Source: Sordaria brevicollis (lineage: Eukaryota; Ascomycota; Sordariomycetes; Sordariales; Sordariaceae). From it: a DNA stretch of 64,000 nt. The stretch is from positions 1,178,001-1,242,000 of the forward strand of contig JAUTDP010000002.1 in the NCBI GenBank assembly GCA_033439795.1. The letters are read 5' to 3'. This document shows, in pieces, positions 10,898 to 22,929 of the stretch (its first letter is position 1; the number at the start of each line of letters is the position of its first letter). The translations under genes were made by a program, and so were the position numbers. The notes below the pieces were generated by a model. It was given only the letters and a program-made list of their open reading frames with translations. It was not told the DNA's origin and made no database searches.

Positions 10898-12060
10898 ATT
10901 CTGGTTCGTGCTGTCGGTTTGTGCTGTCGGTTTGTGCTTCTTTTTTCTTGTTGTTTTCTTTTGTTTTCTTATCAGTCTTGGGAATGGGTTGGATACGAAC
11001 TGGAAACCTGCCCCGTGTTGAGTCGAGCGGATGAGAAGCGCGGTGACTTGCGAAGAGGATACGAAAGTTTTGTCATTTGAACAGCGAGTTATATTGTTTC
11101 TTGGTCAGTTTAAAAGTATGAAACAGAGCTCCATCTAATGTAGAGACCTTTATTGTTCTTTGCTGGAGATAAAATTGAAACGAGAGGTAAAAAGGACGAC
11201 TAACCGTGCAAGTACAATCCTGACGACATCCAACAATGAAAAAGCAAAGAGTCATGGAGAAGCAAGCTACTGTAGTACTGCACTAACAGATATGCTTCTG
11301 TTTTGACTTTGATCAGTTAAGATGTTATCTCATTTCGCCCTTGCGCTCCACAGGGGGCGCCACACCCGCACGCCTACACCACCATCATATCGTCACAACT
11401 CAACCTCTACCTCCAGTTCGTCTCTTCACTCCTTTCATCGCCCTCATCATCGAACAAACAAGCCTTTCACTGCACCCAATCTTCCCCTTCCTCTATCATT
11501 TGGGTCTCGACGTCTTTTTCGTACACAGTGTCCGCTTCGCTAACTGGGCATTCTAATCACCGACATTCCATGGGCTCATCCCTTCCGGGCCAACGTGAAG
11601 ACGATTTCATTGTTGGAGTTTTCGCACCAACCAGCCGCGTAATAATGCATTTGGCAAGACCTCCGATCCTCTACGATGTTGGCTGGTATCTCACTTCTTG
11701 CCTCTAGGTCGTTGACGACTCCTTGCCGCTGGCACGTTACCCTCACTGTTGGTTGGCTTGATAGTTCGAACGAAGCCGGGAGAGCGTCGACGATAGACTG
11801 TACGCGATTTGGAGGCAATACAGGCAATGAGGACAATGGACAGATTGGCATGTGGGAGAAACGTTCGAAGTGTTGGCGATTGAACACTGGCGATCACGGC
11901 TCACAACCGGCGTTCTTGAAGAAGATCCGTACACCCAGGGCCACATGACAGTTCAGGCCAACGGGGTGTTGGACGGTTGGTTTCAAGCAGGGTGAGAACC
12001 TTGGGATTCCTGGAAATGATGATTTGAAGTGTTCTAGCAGCGACCGAGCGAGAAAATAAG
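10898..12060. other. Intergenic region between genes 2 and 3, possible gene relic
   Basis: The sequence from about 11330 to 11560 is very CT/CA-rich and resembles a fungal 5' leader. It is followed by ATGGGCTCATCC at 11569, which opens only 46 codons before a TAG. Overlapping frames of 60-103 codons occur on both strands between 11576 and 11948, but none is persuasive. This may be the relic of another small gene. Confidence 0.4.
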
Positions 12061-12068
12061 TATATATA
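12061..12068 (+). promoter_or_regulatory. TATA box of gene 3
   Basis: TATATATA followed by GGGG lies 182 bases upstream of the chosen ATG of gene 3, with a CT-rich leader between. An in-frame ATG at 12090 is only about 25 bases from the TATA box and so at or before the expected transcription start. This is one reason for preferring ATG 12243. Confidence 0.5.
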
Positions 12069-12242
12069 GGGGAGCAGAGCTACCGTGATATGCTTGAAAG
12101 TCTGGCATCATCCAGGGCATCCAATATCATTGTTACTTCCGATCTTACCTCTACACCCGTTCGCCATCTTACTTCACCTGCATCACACTTTACTCTTTGC
12201 CATACTTTGGTTTTAGCTTGTCACCCACCGCTATACCCAATC

Positions 12243-12590
12243 ATGTCAGACCCCGCGTTCCATTCTCAGGCAATTGAGACGTTTGAAAAGTCGTTTTCAA
12301 TGTCGATGTCCATTATGGGCGACCTTCGCTCTCAATATCCCAAAGGAACATCTCAGCTCGACGGACACAAAGAGGGTTTTCTCTATCTCTATGGTTTTAC
12401 CGAAAAGGAAGAAGACGGAAAGATCCACTACGTCTGTTCCAAGATGCCTTCAGGATCCTTCATAGCGAAGTGTGCTTACTTAGCGAAGTGTACTTCGGAT
12501 TTTATGGAAGTCCTGATGGATTGCGAAGAGGAAGCTGAAAGATTTGCACGGGCTGAAAAGAAGGCACAGGCTGAACAAGAGGCAAAGTAG
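12243..12590 (+). CDS. Gene 3: unknown small protein, 115 aa
   Basis: The frame begins at ATG 12243 (context CCAATCATGTCAGAC, similar to gene 5) and ends at TAG 12588-12590. An upstream in-frame ATG (12090) would add 51 residues that read like translated leader (CT/CA-rich), so I excluded it. Visible features are an amphipathic N-terminal half with several Met and Ser (FEKSFSMSMSIMGDL), an aromatic stretch (FLYLYGF), and a Cys-containing middle with a short tandem duplication (AKCAYLAKCTS; DNA repeat TAGCGAAGTGT). A Glu/Ala/Lys-rich helix forms the C-terminus. No secretion signal or known domain is seen. No intron signals are needed for an open frame. Function unknown. Confidence 0.75.
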   Translation: MSDPAFHSQAIETFEKSFSMSMSIMGDLRSQYPKGTSQLDGHKEGFLYLYGFTEKEEDGKIHYVCSKMPSGSFIAKCAYLAKCTSDFMEVLMDCEEEAERFARAEKKAQAEQEAK

Positions 12591-14020
12591 CGACAAAACC
12601 CCTGATCATGCCTCCACGCGAGAGCAACCAGTGGTACCCAGCAGTACAGGCCTCGCGAAGGACTATACTGGGGAAGATGCAGGAGTGTGATGGGAGGAAG
12701 CTTCGGCGTCAGACCACAGGGATTAGATTGAGGCTACATTTTCCCGGTAGAGGTATCCTCACAACCTCAACAACTATAGCCTGCAGGTTTTGTTGTCGCA
12801 GACCCTTCTTTTATCGGTTGAACCAGATAGTTGGGGGGTATGATGGCAATGTCTTAGGGTTCAAGGCGGATTACGGGATGATGTTTTGCGAAAGGGGCGG
12901 GTCTATGTCATTTTTTTGGCTTTATGCGTTTATCAGTCCAATATGCAAAGGTTGAAGAACAGTCGTGGAGGAAAGGCGACTTGGTTGACGGATGAAATGG
13001 GTTTCCTATGGGACTGTTTCTGGGGCAGTATGAGTGTCCAAAGTCAGGTCTGGGTAGGACATTGAGCAATTGGGGCATGAGGAAGTCATTCATTTACTGG
13101 TATATCGCACTCATTATTTCGGCCTTTTCTGAATCTAGTCATTCTTTTCCCCTACGACAAGTCAACTTGAATAACACCCGACGTGTGGAAGACTGGACGT
13201 CGCAAATTCCATGTGTGAAAGCTTCAGCCAATTGCTGCAGCAAAACCAATGTACCAAGATGTACAACTGGTTTGTTATTTTACTAACGTATATGCACAAA
13301 TCATGGCGCTGACTGTGATAAGGCGCAATCCTGCTGATGCCCCCACTTTTGACAACAACAAACATTGCCAACCTCACATCGGAACCAAGATTGTCCGTGA
13401 GCCAGGCAACTGAGAAGGTCGTTCTCGATCAATTCCCACCTTAAAGCTAAAAGCGCTTCTATTTCTTTCAGTGCAGTGCTTGATTTTGCCGTACCTGCCC
13501 GCTCTGGCCGGTCTCCGAATTTCTGGACGGGTCGTTGGTTCCGCGCATTGTGCGGATGTTGGTCGTGAGTGGCACAGACGAGCACAAAGAGAGAAGGCCG
13601 GTCACGGACCACAGCGGCATATTATCCCGTACAATGGCCATAACTCCGGGATGCGAGGAAATGATGTCGGCGGCTATCAGGTCAAACTCTACCAGGCGCC
13701 TCTTCGTCGTCCTTTTCTACATGTTGCCGGTTATGACCTAGTAGACGTGTTGGTTCTGTGGCGATCGAAGTTCAAGGTCATCAGATGAGGGCATCGCGAC
13801 AAACACACGCGTCGGTTCTATGATGCGAACAGCGGCGCTGAGGTCTATAAGATTGGCAGCCAGAACTTGTGTCAGTTGCGCTATCATCCCATACGAACTT
13901 CCAGTCTTATCACTATACAAGCTAAACTCACAAACACTGCTTTCTCCAACATCCGATAGAGGTACGCAACTCTGAAAGCACAATTTCTTCTCATATCGTT
14001 TATTGTTACCCAAGGTCATC
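12591..14020. other. Intergenic region between genes 3 and 4, with relic and leader
   Basis: GC-balanced and not RIPped. A frame of 115 codons starts 17 bases after gene 3 (12608-12955) but has no recognisable feature. Around 13524-13620 a short stretch (reading WTGRWF and further on EGRSR) resembles a segment at 48660-48745. The last 120 bases before 14021 are a CT/CA-rich leader (CACTGCTTTCTCCAACATCC) for gene 4. Confidence 0.5.
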
Positions 14021-14068
14021 ATGCCGCGGTCGCGTTCCCGTAGCTCTCGGTCTCGTACCCGTTAAGCA
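14021..14068 (+). pseudogene. Gene 4, 5' part (Ser-Arg repeat N-terminus)
   Basis: ATG 14021 opens a frame of 14 codons reading as Ser-Arg dipeptide repeats (MPRSRSRSSRSRTR) and then TAA at 14063-14065. The last 14 bases (14055-14068) are the left copy of the LINE target-site duplication. On the far side of the 33.4-kb insertion the same phase continues from the right copy (47478-47491) into the open frame 47489-47953. The TAA lies in both duplication copies, so it predates the insertion. Either the gene was already dead, or this is an upstream mini-ORF and translation really starts further on. Confidence 0.5.
14055..14068. repeat. Left TSD of the LINE (14 bp)
   Basis: GTACCCGTTAAGCA is repeated exactly at 47478-47491, 33.4 kb away. 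A 14-bp variable-length duplication flanking an element with an A/T-rich tail is typical of target-primed reverse transcription by LINEs. Confidence 0.9.
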
Positions 14069-14559
14069 CATCTTTCCTCCTATAACCAACGGTTTTGGCG
14101 CTAAGTGTTAGTACTTCCGCCGCGGCTACCGCAAAGATTTTAATACCCTTAAAATTACCGGTTTTCCGGTCGATTGATTTAATAATAAAGTATTAAAAGA
14201 TGTTAGCGATAAGCGTTAAAACGGCCAAAAATCTTTCTAGGACTGTTATAAATCCCCCTTCGAACCCCGCGGGTAATTATATTCTATTTAGTACTTAGGC
14301 GTTATAGTTTTCGAATTCTAAATAGGTTTGGATTAAGGAAGAACGTTTAAATCCTATATCCGCCGTTTAATTTCCGGCTTTTATTTAAGACTTTACGTCC
14401 GTAGTACGCGAATTAGTTAATTAAGTAATTGCGTACGTAGACGTTATTATTGCTATTATCGCCGTTATTTCGGAATTAGTAGAGCGTTTTACCGCCTATT
14501 CGCCGGCTTATTATTAATAAATTGAATAAATTTCGAAATTCCTTTCCGTAGCTATTTAA
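14069..14559 (+). mobile_element. LINE segment 1 (5' end, ORF1 start)
   Basis: This is the 5' end of a LINE that is interrupted three times. The first ~60 bases are little mutated; the rest is RIPped. A plus-strand frame with TAA interruptions reads AIIAVISELVERFTAY around 14445-14510 and probably belongs to ORF1. The final TTTAA (14555-14559) is the target duplicated by Gypsy A. Confidence 0.75.
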
Positions 14560-14845
14560 TGTAAGGGTATCGCTAGGAAGGCCTAGGGGGACCCGTATAA
14601 CCAAGGTATAGTAGCCCAGGACGACGGATAAAATAGCGGATAAGATAAAGATAGTAGAATATAATATAGAGGAAAGGATTTCGGAGTCTAGGCGCCGACC
14701 GTTCCGGACCTATAGGGAAGCGTATAAATATAAAAGAGGATAACTCCTAATTAGAAATTTATATTTAACTAAATTAAAATTTTTCTCCTAAAATAAATTT
14801 ATTTTATATAATTTATTCTTACCTTTTCGTATTTATAATTTTCTA
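14560..14845 (+). repeat. 5' LTR of Gypsy A (286 bp)
   Basis: Starts TGTAAGGGTATCGC and ends TTTTCTA. Its first ~90 bases keep CA/TG/GG-rich sequence, whereas its inner end is heavily RIPped; the 3' LTR shows the reverse. It contains a TATA-like TATAAATATAAAAG near 14725. Confidence 0.93.
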
Positions 14846-16659
14846 ATTCTTTAGCCTCTACAATTCCGTTAACGAAGGTTATAAATATAATTAATATATA
14901 TAAGGAGAATTTGCGTGGAAAAAGCATTATTAACTCTCGCTATAAAAATAGCGTAAACCTAATATAAAAAACGTATAATTATTTATACGTTATTAATAAT
15001 ATAATTAAAGATTTTATTAATAAAAAGGTTACCGATAAATATAAGGAAGATAATTATAAAGCGGTATTTTATAAATTTGAATATAATACCGTCCAAAAAG
15101 ATTTTAGCGATAAATATAATAATATTAGCGATAATAAGTTATAATCCGAATTTATACCGCGCGAAAAGTCCGAAGGTAATTTTAAATAAGAAATTTAAAT
15201 ACGGGTTAAAGAGTGGTATTTAATAAAGAATTTATATATTTTTAACCGCTATTATTTTAAGAGCCCTCATTAATAAAAGGAATATTATATTAATAAAGCG
15301 GAATAATAATTATAATTAAAATTTTATTAAGGTAGGAACCTTTTAAAATTTAATTAGTATAGCCGTTCTTTATTTATATATAATTATTTATTAAATAAAT
15401 ATTTTCAATCCCGCTTTTATTTTTATTCTTATTCTTATTCCCAATTTCGCGCTTATTCCCGCTTTTAAACCTATTCCCGCTCTCTATCCGTTTAATTCGA
15501 TTAATCCGGCTATTCCGGTAATTTCTCCTCCGTGTAGGAATATTATAAGCGGCGAATATTTTACGAACGTAAGCGCGTAAAACGGCGTAAACATTAAAAA
15601 TTCGTAGAAATAATATTATAATTTTTATAAATATTATTATAATTTATATAGAAAATTATAAGTTAAGGAAATAAAGAATCCTATTTATATCCTCCTACGT
15701 ATAATATTCGTAAATTAATAACGAATAATATAAATACCGAAATTGAAGATTAGATCGATAATATTAAAAATAGTAATTTAATTTATAATAATATTAATAT
15801 TTATTAATTTATTTAATAAACCCTTTTTAAAGCCGATAATTTTATAATTATTTTATAATATATATATTCTATTACCCTTATCGATAATAAAGGTTAAAGC
15901 GATTTATAATATAAAAAGAATTTTTAAGGTTTATTTATAAAAAATATATTACCCCCGAAGTTTATAAATTCGATATTAGAAAATTATTATTCTTTATATA
16001 TTAAGGCGATAATAAAGATTTATAGAAATTATAGGACTAATATTAATATAATTATTAATAATTTAGTAAGAATGTTATTTTAAATAAATAATTAAGATAT
16101 AATTTCTTCTTTCGGTTAAAGAAGGACGTATACGATTACTTCTATATGTACTAAATCCCGATCGATAATCCAATAAAAATTATTTCGAAGGTAATAAATT
16201 AATAAATTAAATTTAAAAATAAAAAGCAAACCTCGAAGGACGAATTCAATAAAAATCGTTATAACGAACGGTTTTTACGCTATAAGGGGTTTTCGAATAA
16301 TGAATATTCTAATTATAATAGGGATTATAATCGAAATTATAATTAGAATTGTAATCGGGATTATAATTCTAGAAGGTATAAAGGCTAAAATAGTATTCCC
16401 TTGGGCGGAGCCGGATATGCCCAACGGAGACAATGAAACGCCCATTTATCTTCCTCTTTTATATAAACGTTCTCCTATTTTAAACGTATTCTTTTTTTAT
16501 TTACTTAAATATTTATTTATTTAATTTTTTAATTATTTAATTTTTTATTTCTTTATTGGGTTTTTTTCTTTTATTTCCTTATTAATTTATTTTTTTAATA
16601 ATTTTTTATTTTTTATTAACTTGTTTCATTATTAATTTATTTTCTATGGATTTATTTTA

Positions 16660-16879
16660 ATATTTATTTATTTACTTATTTACTTATTTCACTTTTCTCT
16701 CATTTATTTATTTATTTATTTATTTATTAATTTAATTATTTATTCATTTCTTCATTTATTTATTTATTTATCTATTTATTTATTTATTTATTTATTTATT
16801 TATTTCTTTCTTTATTTATTTCTTTATTTACTTATTTATTTATTTATTTCTTTATTTCTTTATTTATTTATTTATATAT

Positions 16880-16942
<63 letters not shown>

Positions 16943-16945
16943 TTT
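16660..16945. repeat. TTTA tetranucleotide microsatellite
   Basis: Nearly continuous TTTA/ATTT units with occasional TTTC interruptions, inside the 2.33-kb insertion. Confidence 0.95.
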
Positions 16946-17520
16946 CTTAATTGTTTTATTCATCTATCATATTCTTGTTTTCCTTTTTACTTTTTTCATT
17001 TATTTTTATATTTATCTATTTTTTTTATTTATTTATTTGTTCTTGAATTTCTTCATTTCCCTTTTCTCATTTTTTTTCATTTATTTATTTAAAAATCATT
17101 CGGTCGTTTTTCCTTTTCATATATTTATTATTATTATTATATTTATTTATTTCTTTTTTTCTTTCTTTATTTTTATATATATTAATTTATTTCTTTTTTC
17201 TTTTATGTATTTTTTAAATAAGTTATTTAGTTATTCTTTTTCTTATTTATTTGTTCGTTTCCTTATTTAGGTATTAATTTACTTTTTTATTAAATTATTT
17301 CTTTATGATTTTTTTTTCTATTCTACTCTTTCCCATTTTATTTATTTTTCCTTTTTATTTCCTTTTAAAATTCCTTTTCCTTATTTTTTATTCTTATTTA
17401 ACACTTTCCTTTTATGTTTAATTTTTTTTTCCTTTTCTTCTTCTTCTCTTTATCCTTTTATTTTTCTTTTCTTCTCCCGCTTTCTATTTCTCTTCTTTAA
17501 ACCTTACTTCCTTTCAACTA

Positions 17521-17935
17521 TTATTCATTATTTATTAATTATTAATTATTAATTATTAATTATTAATTATTATTTATTATTTATTATTTATTATTTATTA
17601 TTCATTATGTATTATTTATTATTTATCATTTATTATTTATCATTTATTATTTATTATTTATTATTTATTATTTATTATTTATTATTTATTATTTATTATT
17701 TATTATTTATTATTTATCATTTATTATTTATTATTTATTATTTATTATTTATTATTTATTATTTATTATTTATTATTTATTATTTATTATTTATTATTTA
17801 TTATTTATTGTTTATTATTTATTATGTATTATTTATTATTTATTATTTATTATTAATTATTCATTATTTATTATTTATTATTTATTATTAATTATTCATT
17901 ATTAATTATTAATTGTTTATTATTTATTATTCATA
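17521..17935. repeat. TTATTTA heptanucleotide array
   Basis: Dozens of 7-base TTATTTA units, flanked by TTAATTA 7-mers at both ends. Because 7 is not a multiple of 3, the array is open in some frames and gives a spurious Tyr/Leu/Phe/Ile-rich protein. Confidence 0.95.
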
Positions 17936-19109
17936 ATATTCTTGAATATTACTATTTTCATTATTTTTATTCTTACTTTCATTACTATTATCCTTATTAT
18001 TTTTTAAATTTTTTTTTAATTTTTACGATTTTTTTCGATTTTTTTTTTCGATTTTTTTCGATTTTTTTTTTCTACCTATCCGTCAGATTTTTTCAAAGTC
18101 CTTTTTCTCCCTCAGCAGGGGGTATAAAAATTCCTAAGGGGGTGCATTTTACTCGCCTTCTTCCGCTCTATATTTTAATACTCCCTTTTCTTAAGGGTTA
18201 GGGTTATAGGCTTTAGAAAAAAACTTAGCGATTTTTGAAATTCTTTTCGAAATTTTTCTAAATTCACTAACAATTTCCAACCGCGGTCCCGTGACCTATA
18301 CTAACAATTTTTGAATTCGACCCGCGAAAGTAATACATCCTTTTTCCGATCTTCTTTTTCATTTTACTCAATAACCGCTCGTCGGAATTTAATGCAACCG
18401 GTACTATTCTATTTAGAATAATTAGACTAATACAACGGTACTACATTTATATCTGCGACGCTGAATCTAAAGGGTGCATCGGCGTTTCAATCCAAAAAGT
18501 CGCTTTTTGAGTTTAGTTGAATTTAAATATTGCCCAATTCGGTAGGAGGTGGGTCTGGGGGACTCCGCAATTAATCTGCTGTCCGAACCGTTATAGACAG
18601 AAACGCCGCTCCTTCCTTGAAGTTCGCTGCGCGGGCCTATGGCACGACCTTCGGTGTTTCGGGATGGGCGGGCCCGGCGCAGCTCTACGTTCAATTGCGG
18701 AAGGATGGGCGTTTCAATAAAAGAAATTAATCCCTTAATAAATAAAATAGGGGTAATAACGAATCCGGTTTAAATTATTATAATTATAAAAATAAAGGAT
18801 ATTACGTTCGTAATTATATAAAATATAGAAAGATAAATAATTAGGACCGGCCGAAGGAAAAGGTTATTATTTAAAGCGTAATTACCGAATAAAATATTAA
18901 ATATAATAATAATAAAGAAAATAATTATATTTTGGATATTAAAGAGTTAATAAAAGGTTAAGCCTTATAAAAGAATTATTATTTAATGGGGTTAATAATT
19001 TTAAAACGGTTAGAAGAAACGGGCTAGGTAAAATTTCTATAATATTAATTATATTAAAAGGTTACTAATTAAAAGAATATATAAATTTAAATTTAAAAGT
19101 AAAAATTAA

Positions 19110-19538
19110 GAGAAACGCTATCTGTACGGCTATAAAACGCTATCTGTACGGTGATGAAAATTTAAGATCGAAGATTTTAAGGGTTAAACGCTAAGTAATG
19201 GAAATGAAAAGAGTATTGGAATTTTTATTATTTTTTTCTCTATTTTATAGCGACTACTATAACTCCCCTTTAGACTACCAAGGCTTAATTCTAGCTTAAG
19301 TCCTTTTCGAATTAAAATATCTTAGTTTTTTATACCTTAAAATAAAAGGCTACTATTTGAAGCACATTCCAAAGTCTTGGCGTTCTGGTAAGGGTATTGA
19401 AAAATATAGAAAAAATTAACGGTCTTAATAATGCAATCTTCATACAAGACCAATTTCTTTCCAAAGACTTATGGCTAGAAAACTAAAAGTGGGGTACCGT
19501 ACAAATAGAGTTTGATAGCCGTACAGATAGCGTTTCTC
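19110..19538. mobile_element. 429-bp MITE in Gypsy A with perfect 8-bp TSD
   Basis: The terminal inverted repeats are 29 bp with one mismatch; they begin GAGAAACGCTATCTGTACGG. The left repeat is followed by a second direct copy of AACGCTATCTGTACGG (19136-19151). Both flanks carry AAAATTAA (19102-19109, 19539-19546). Copy B lacks the insertion. The interior (CTACTATAACTCCCC and so on) keeps CA and TG, so it was not RIPped. An 8-bp duplication suggests hAT; Mutator is an alternative because the terminal repeats are fairly long. No coding frame. Confidence 0.92.
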
Positions 19539-20255
19539 AAAATTAATACCGTATATAAAAATTTTGCGAAAAAATATAAATTAAAGAAAGTGGAAATTGG
19601 TATTTTATTTATTTTAATAAATGCGAATAGTAGAGAAATACGTTATTATAGAACGTACGAATTAATATTTATTTTAAAGGACCGGAGGGGTTAAAAAAGA
19701 AAATCTATTTAATTATTTTATATAATCCGAAGAGATAGTTAAATACTATTATTATTATTATTTATACCGGATATAAGTTTTAAAAATATTATTATATATA
19801 TTAATAAAAACGAATTTAAATTTAAAAGGGTACTTTTTATTAATATTAGAATTTTCGTTCGTAAAGTAATATATAATAATTAAATTTATATTATTAATTT
19901 AATATTAATATATAATTTATTAAAACCGGACTTTAAAAACGTAAATAAAGATAAAGAACCGCCCGAAGGCGCAATAAATAATATTCTTTTAGCGTTAAAA
20001 GGGTTTAAGGATATATTTTTCGAAAAAAAGGTTAAAACGTTACCGTAATTATTAAACGTTAAATACAAAATTGTTTTTAAAAAAAGAGAGGAAATATTTA
20101 ATATCCTTATTTACCTTTTATTTATTATATAATTAAAAACGCTACGCGAATATTTAAAAGAGAATTTATAAATTAACTATATTTATTACTCCTAAAATTC
20201 CATTAAATTATTAATTTTATTTATATTTAAGAAGGATAATATATTATAATTATAT

Positions 20256-20582
20256 ATTAATTATTAGGGATTAAATAAAATTATTATTAAAAATCGATAC
20301 CTATTATTATTAATTAGCGAATTAATAAATTAAATAGTCGGCGCTAAAATATTTTTTAAAATTAATTTATATAAAGCGTATTACCGGATCCGAATTAAAG
20401 AAGGGGATTAATAGAAGACTATTTTTAAAACGTAATATAGTTATTTCGAATATATAATAATACTATTCGGGCTTATAAACGTACCCGCTATATTTTAAAT
20501 ATATATATATAAAATATTCGTAGGATTTATTAACCGTATTTACGTAATATATTTTAATAATATTTTAATTTATTCGAATTCT
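20256..20582 (+). pseudogene. Gypsy A reverse transcriptase core (decayed)
   Basis: The plus frame at 20256-20330 reads NY-stop-GLNKIIIKNRYLLLLISEL, matching the Ty3/Gypsy pattern DYRGLN-K-x-x-x-KNRYPLPLI after Pro to Leu and Arg to stop changes. About 95 codons downstream (20541-20582) it reads YVIYFNNILIYSNS, the catalytic Y/F-x-DD-I-L-I-YS box with both Asp changed to Asn (GA to AA). The changes are those expected from G to A or C to T RIP mutation. The enzyme is inactive. Confidence 0.88.
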
Positions 20583-21839
20583 AAAGAAAAGTATAATAAA
20601 TATTTCCGTTTAATTTTCGAATATTTATATATTATTTAACTTTTTATAAAGGTATTTAAATACGAATTTTATAAAGATTATATCGACTTCTTCGGCTACC
20701 GGATTATTATAAAAGGGGTAATAATGAATCCCGAACGGGTAAAAGCGGTCTAAGAGTAATTAGCGTTTAAATCCTTTTATAATATTTAAATATTTTTAAA
20801 ATTTGCCAATTTTTACCGACGGTTTATATATTAGTATTCTTATATAATAAAGCCTATTACTAATTTATTAAAAGGGAATAAGAACGGGCGGAAATTAAAT
20901 ACGTTCTACTAAATTAAGGAAGCCGACGAAGTATTCTAGGCTTTGAAGGAAACGTTTATAATAATACTAATCCTTCGTTATTAGGATTTAATTAAAAAGA
21001 TTAAAATTAAAATAAACGCTTCGTAGAAGGTTATTTCGGGAATTTTATCCTAATTTACGGGAAATATTTAATACCCTATAGCGTTCTTTTTTAAGAAATT
21101 AATAAATATAGAATAATAATAATATACGGGTTAATAAGAATTATTCGTTATTATAATTAATTTAAATTATTAAATATATTATTTAAAAGGATTTTTAGAG
21201 CCGTTTATAATATTTATAAATAATAAGGCGCTAGAGAATATTACGGAATTACCGGCGAGTAATTTGCGTAAAAAGTTAATACGCTAAATCTATTAATTAT
21301 TTTCATTCGATTTCGAAATAAAATACTAATTAGGGAAAACGAATTTAATAAATAATTTATTTAAAAAGTCAAATTATATAAAAGGGAATATAATTTATAA
21401 CGATATTTTATTAACTTTTTAAAAGAAATTGAATTTTATTTTAGAATTACTAAATATAATTAAAAAGTAATTAAATTTTAAAATCCCGTACTAATATAAA
21501 GAGAAATTTATAACCTACGCCTTTATTAAATAAATTCGATAAATAATATAATCTACTACTATTATAAAAAATACTTTACTAATATAATTAATAAAAAGAG
21601 CGTTCCTTTAAATTTTATTACGTAAAATTGTGAAAAAGATAATATACCGAAAAATTCCTTAAATATCTTTAGCGAGCTAAGAACTTGATATTATTATAAA
21701 GGGATTTTAACTTAAGGATTTAAATTTAGTCGAATAAATAGCGGCTATCCAATTTAAAAAGATTATAATCGGGGGATATAAATTAAATAATTAAAAGGTT
21801 TTTCATTCTAAAGAATAATTAATAATCTTTAAGGAAGGA

Positions 21840-21960
21840 TTATTTTATAAAGAGATTTTACATTCTTATTATAATAATTTAAAGGCCGGTTATATAAATA
21901 TATTTAAAATTTTAGAATTTATTAAAAGGAAATTCTATTAGGAAAGCTTTATATAAAACG
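21840..21960 (+). pseudogene. Gypsy A integrase N-terminal zinc-finger region (decayed)
   Basis: The plus frame reads EILHSYYNNLKAGYINIFK, then EFIKRKFY. This fits the retroviral-type integrase start, in which two His are followed by a stretch ending RRKFYW. His codons appear as Tyr (CAT/CAC to TAT/TAC). Confidence 0.6.
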
Positions 21961-22929
21961 TTCGGGAATACGTTATAAAATATAAATTATATTAAAGAAT
22001 TTAAAGGCCCTAATACCGATTTTACAGAAATTTCTAATTTTTATTAATACCCGAATAACCCTTTTAAAAAATTAATATTAATTTTATTACTAACCTTCCG
22101 CCGAATTAAAGGGTTAATAGGAAAATATATAATACTATTTTAATAATTGTAAATTAATTTATTAAAATAGCCTTATTTATATTTATTATTAAAATATTTA
22201 ATATAATTTTTATAACGTCCTTATTATATAAATACGTAGAATACCGATTCGGTTTATTATTAAAAATTATAAATAATAAAAAAAAATTATTTCTTAACGA
22301 ATTTTAAAAAGAATTTATTAAAATACGTAAAATTTTACGAGGATTATTTATTATATTCTATTTATAAACGGATAAATAAATAGAATATTTATATTAAATT
22401 ATTAAAAAGACTTTATTTATTCGAATTTTAAAAAGCGATTTTATATTTTAAAGTAAAGAACTCCTAAAAGCGGAATTCGCGTATAATAATTCTACGTACG
22501 TAATTATAAGGGTTTCGCCGTTTAAAATTTTATACAACTATTACCTATATATAAACGAATATATTAAAGGGTAAAATCTTATTAAAATTTAAAGCGTAAA
22601 GGAATAATTACGGAAAATAAAGGAAATTCGTAAAGTAATATAATATTATTAGAATTAAATAATAGAAATATAAAAGAAGGGGTATAATAAAAGGTATATA
22701 CTAATCGAATTTTAACCGGGCGATATTATAAATTTATTAACTAAGAATCTTTAATTTAAAAATAGGATATTAATACCTACGTATATTAAAATTAAAATAT
22801 TAAAGAAAATTAACTTTTAAACGTACTAAATAATTTTATTAATATAATATAACCGGATATATAACGTTTTTCCAATTAATTTACTAGAATTTTAAAAAAG
22901 TAAAAAAAACGGAAATTACGAACCATTAT

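Larger units (their letters stand above)
16388..18717. mobile_element. 2.33-kb un-RIPped microsatellite-rich insertion in Gypsy A
   Basis: Comparison with copy B shows uninterrupted sequence there. In A the break falls at a TA (16386-16387, and again 18718-18719), compatible with a TA duplication. Near the ends, TGAAACGCCCAT (16434-16445) and its complement ATGGGCGTTTCA (18705-18716) form a 12-bp inverted repeat. The core is a T-rich tract of TTTA repeats (about 16660-16945), mixed poly-T/CATT sequence, TTATTTA heptamers (about 17521-17935), and CGATTTTTT runs (18005-18070). The final 600 bases are GC-balanced. CA and TG are present, so it was not RIPped and is younger than the RIP of its host. 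The long frame in the heptamers is only a repeat artefact. No transposase is seen. It may be a non-autonomous DNA element. Confidence 0.75.

Noticed and set aside
12090..12242. In-frame 51-codon N-terminal extension of gene 3
   Set aside because: Its ATG is about 25 bases after the TATA box and the extension reads like a CT/CA-rich leader.
16300..16524. 74-codon frame spanning the left border of the 2.33-kb insertion
   Set aside because: Joins RIPped gag sequence to the insertion, so it is a chance fusion.
17607..17891. Open frame of 94 codons rich in Tyr, Leu, Phe, Ile
   Set aside because: Produced entirely by the TTATTTA repeat array; no start context and no real sequence complexity.
18196..18210. 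AGGGTTAGGGTTA, telomere-like repeat (also TTAGGGTTA near 5524 and AGGGTTAGGG near 27593)
   Set aside because: Only two units at most and embedded in transposons; no array, so not an interstitial telomere.
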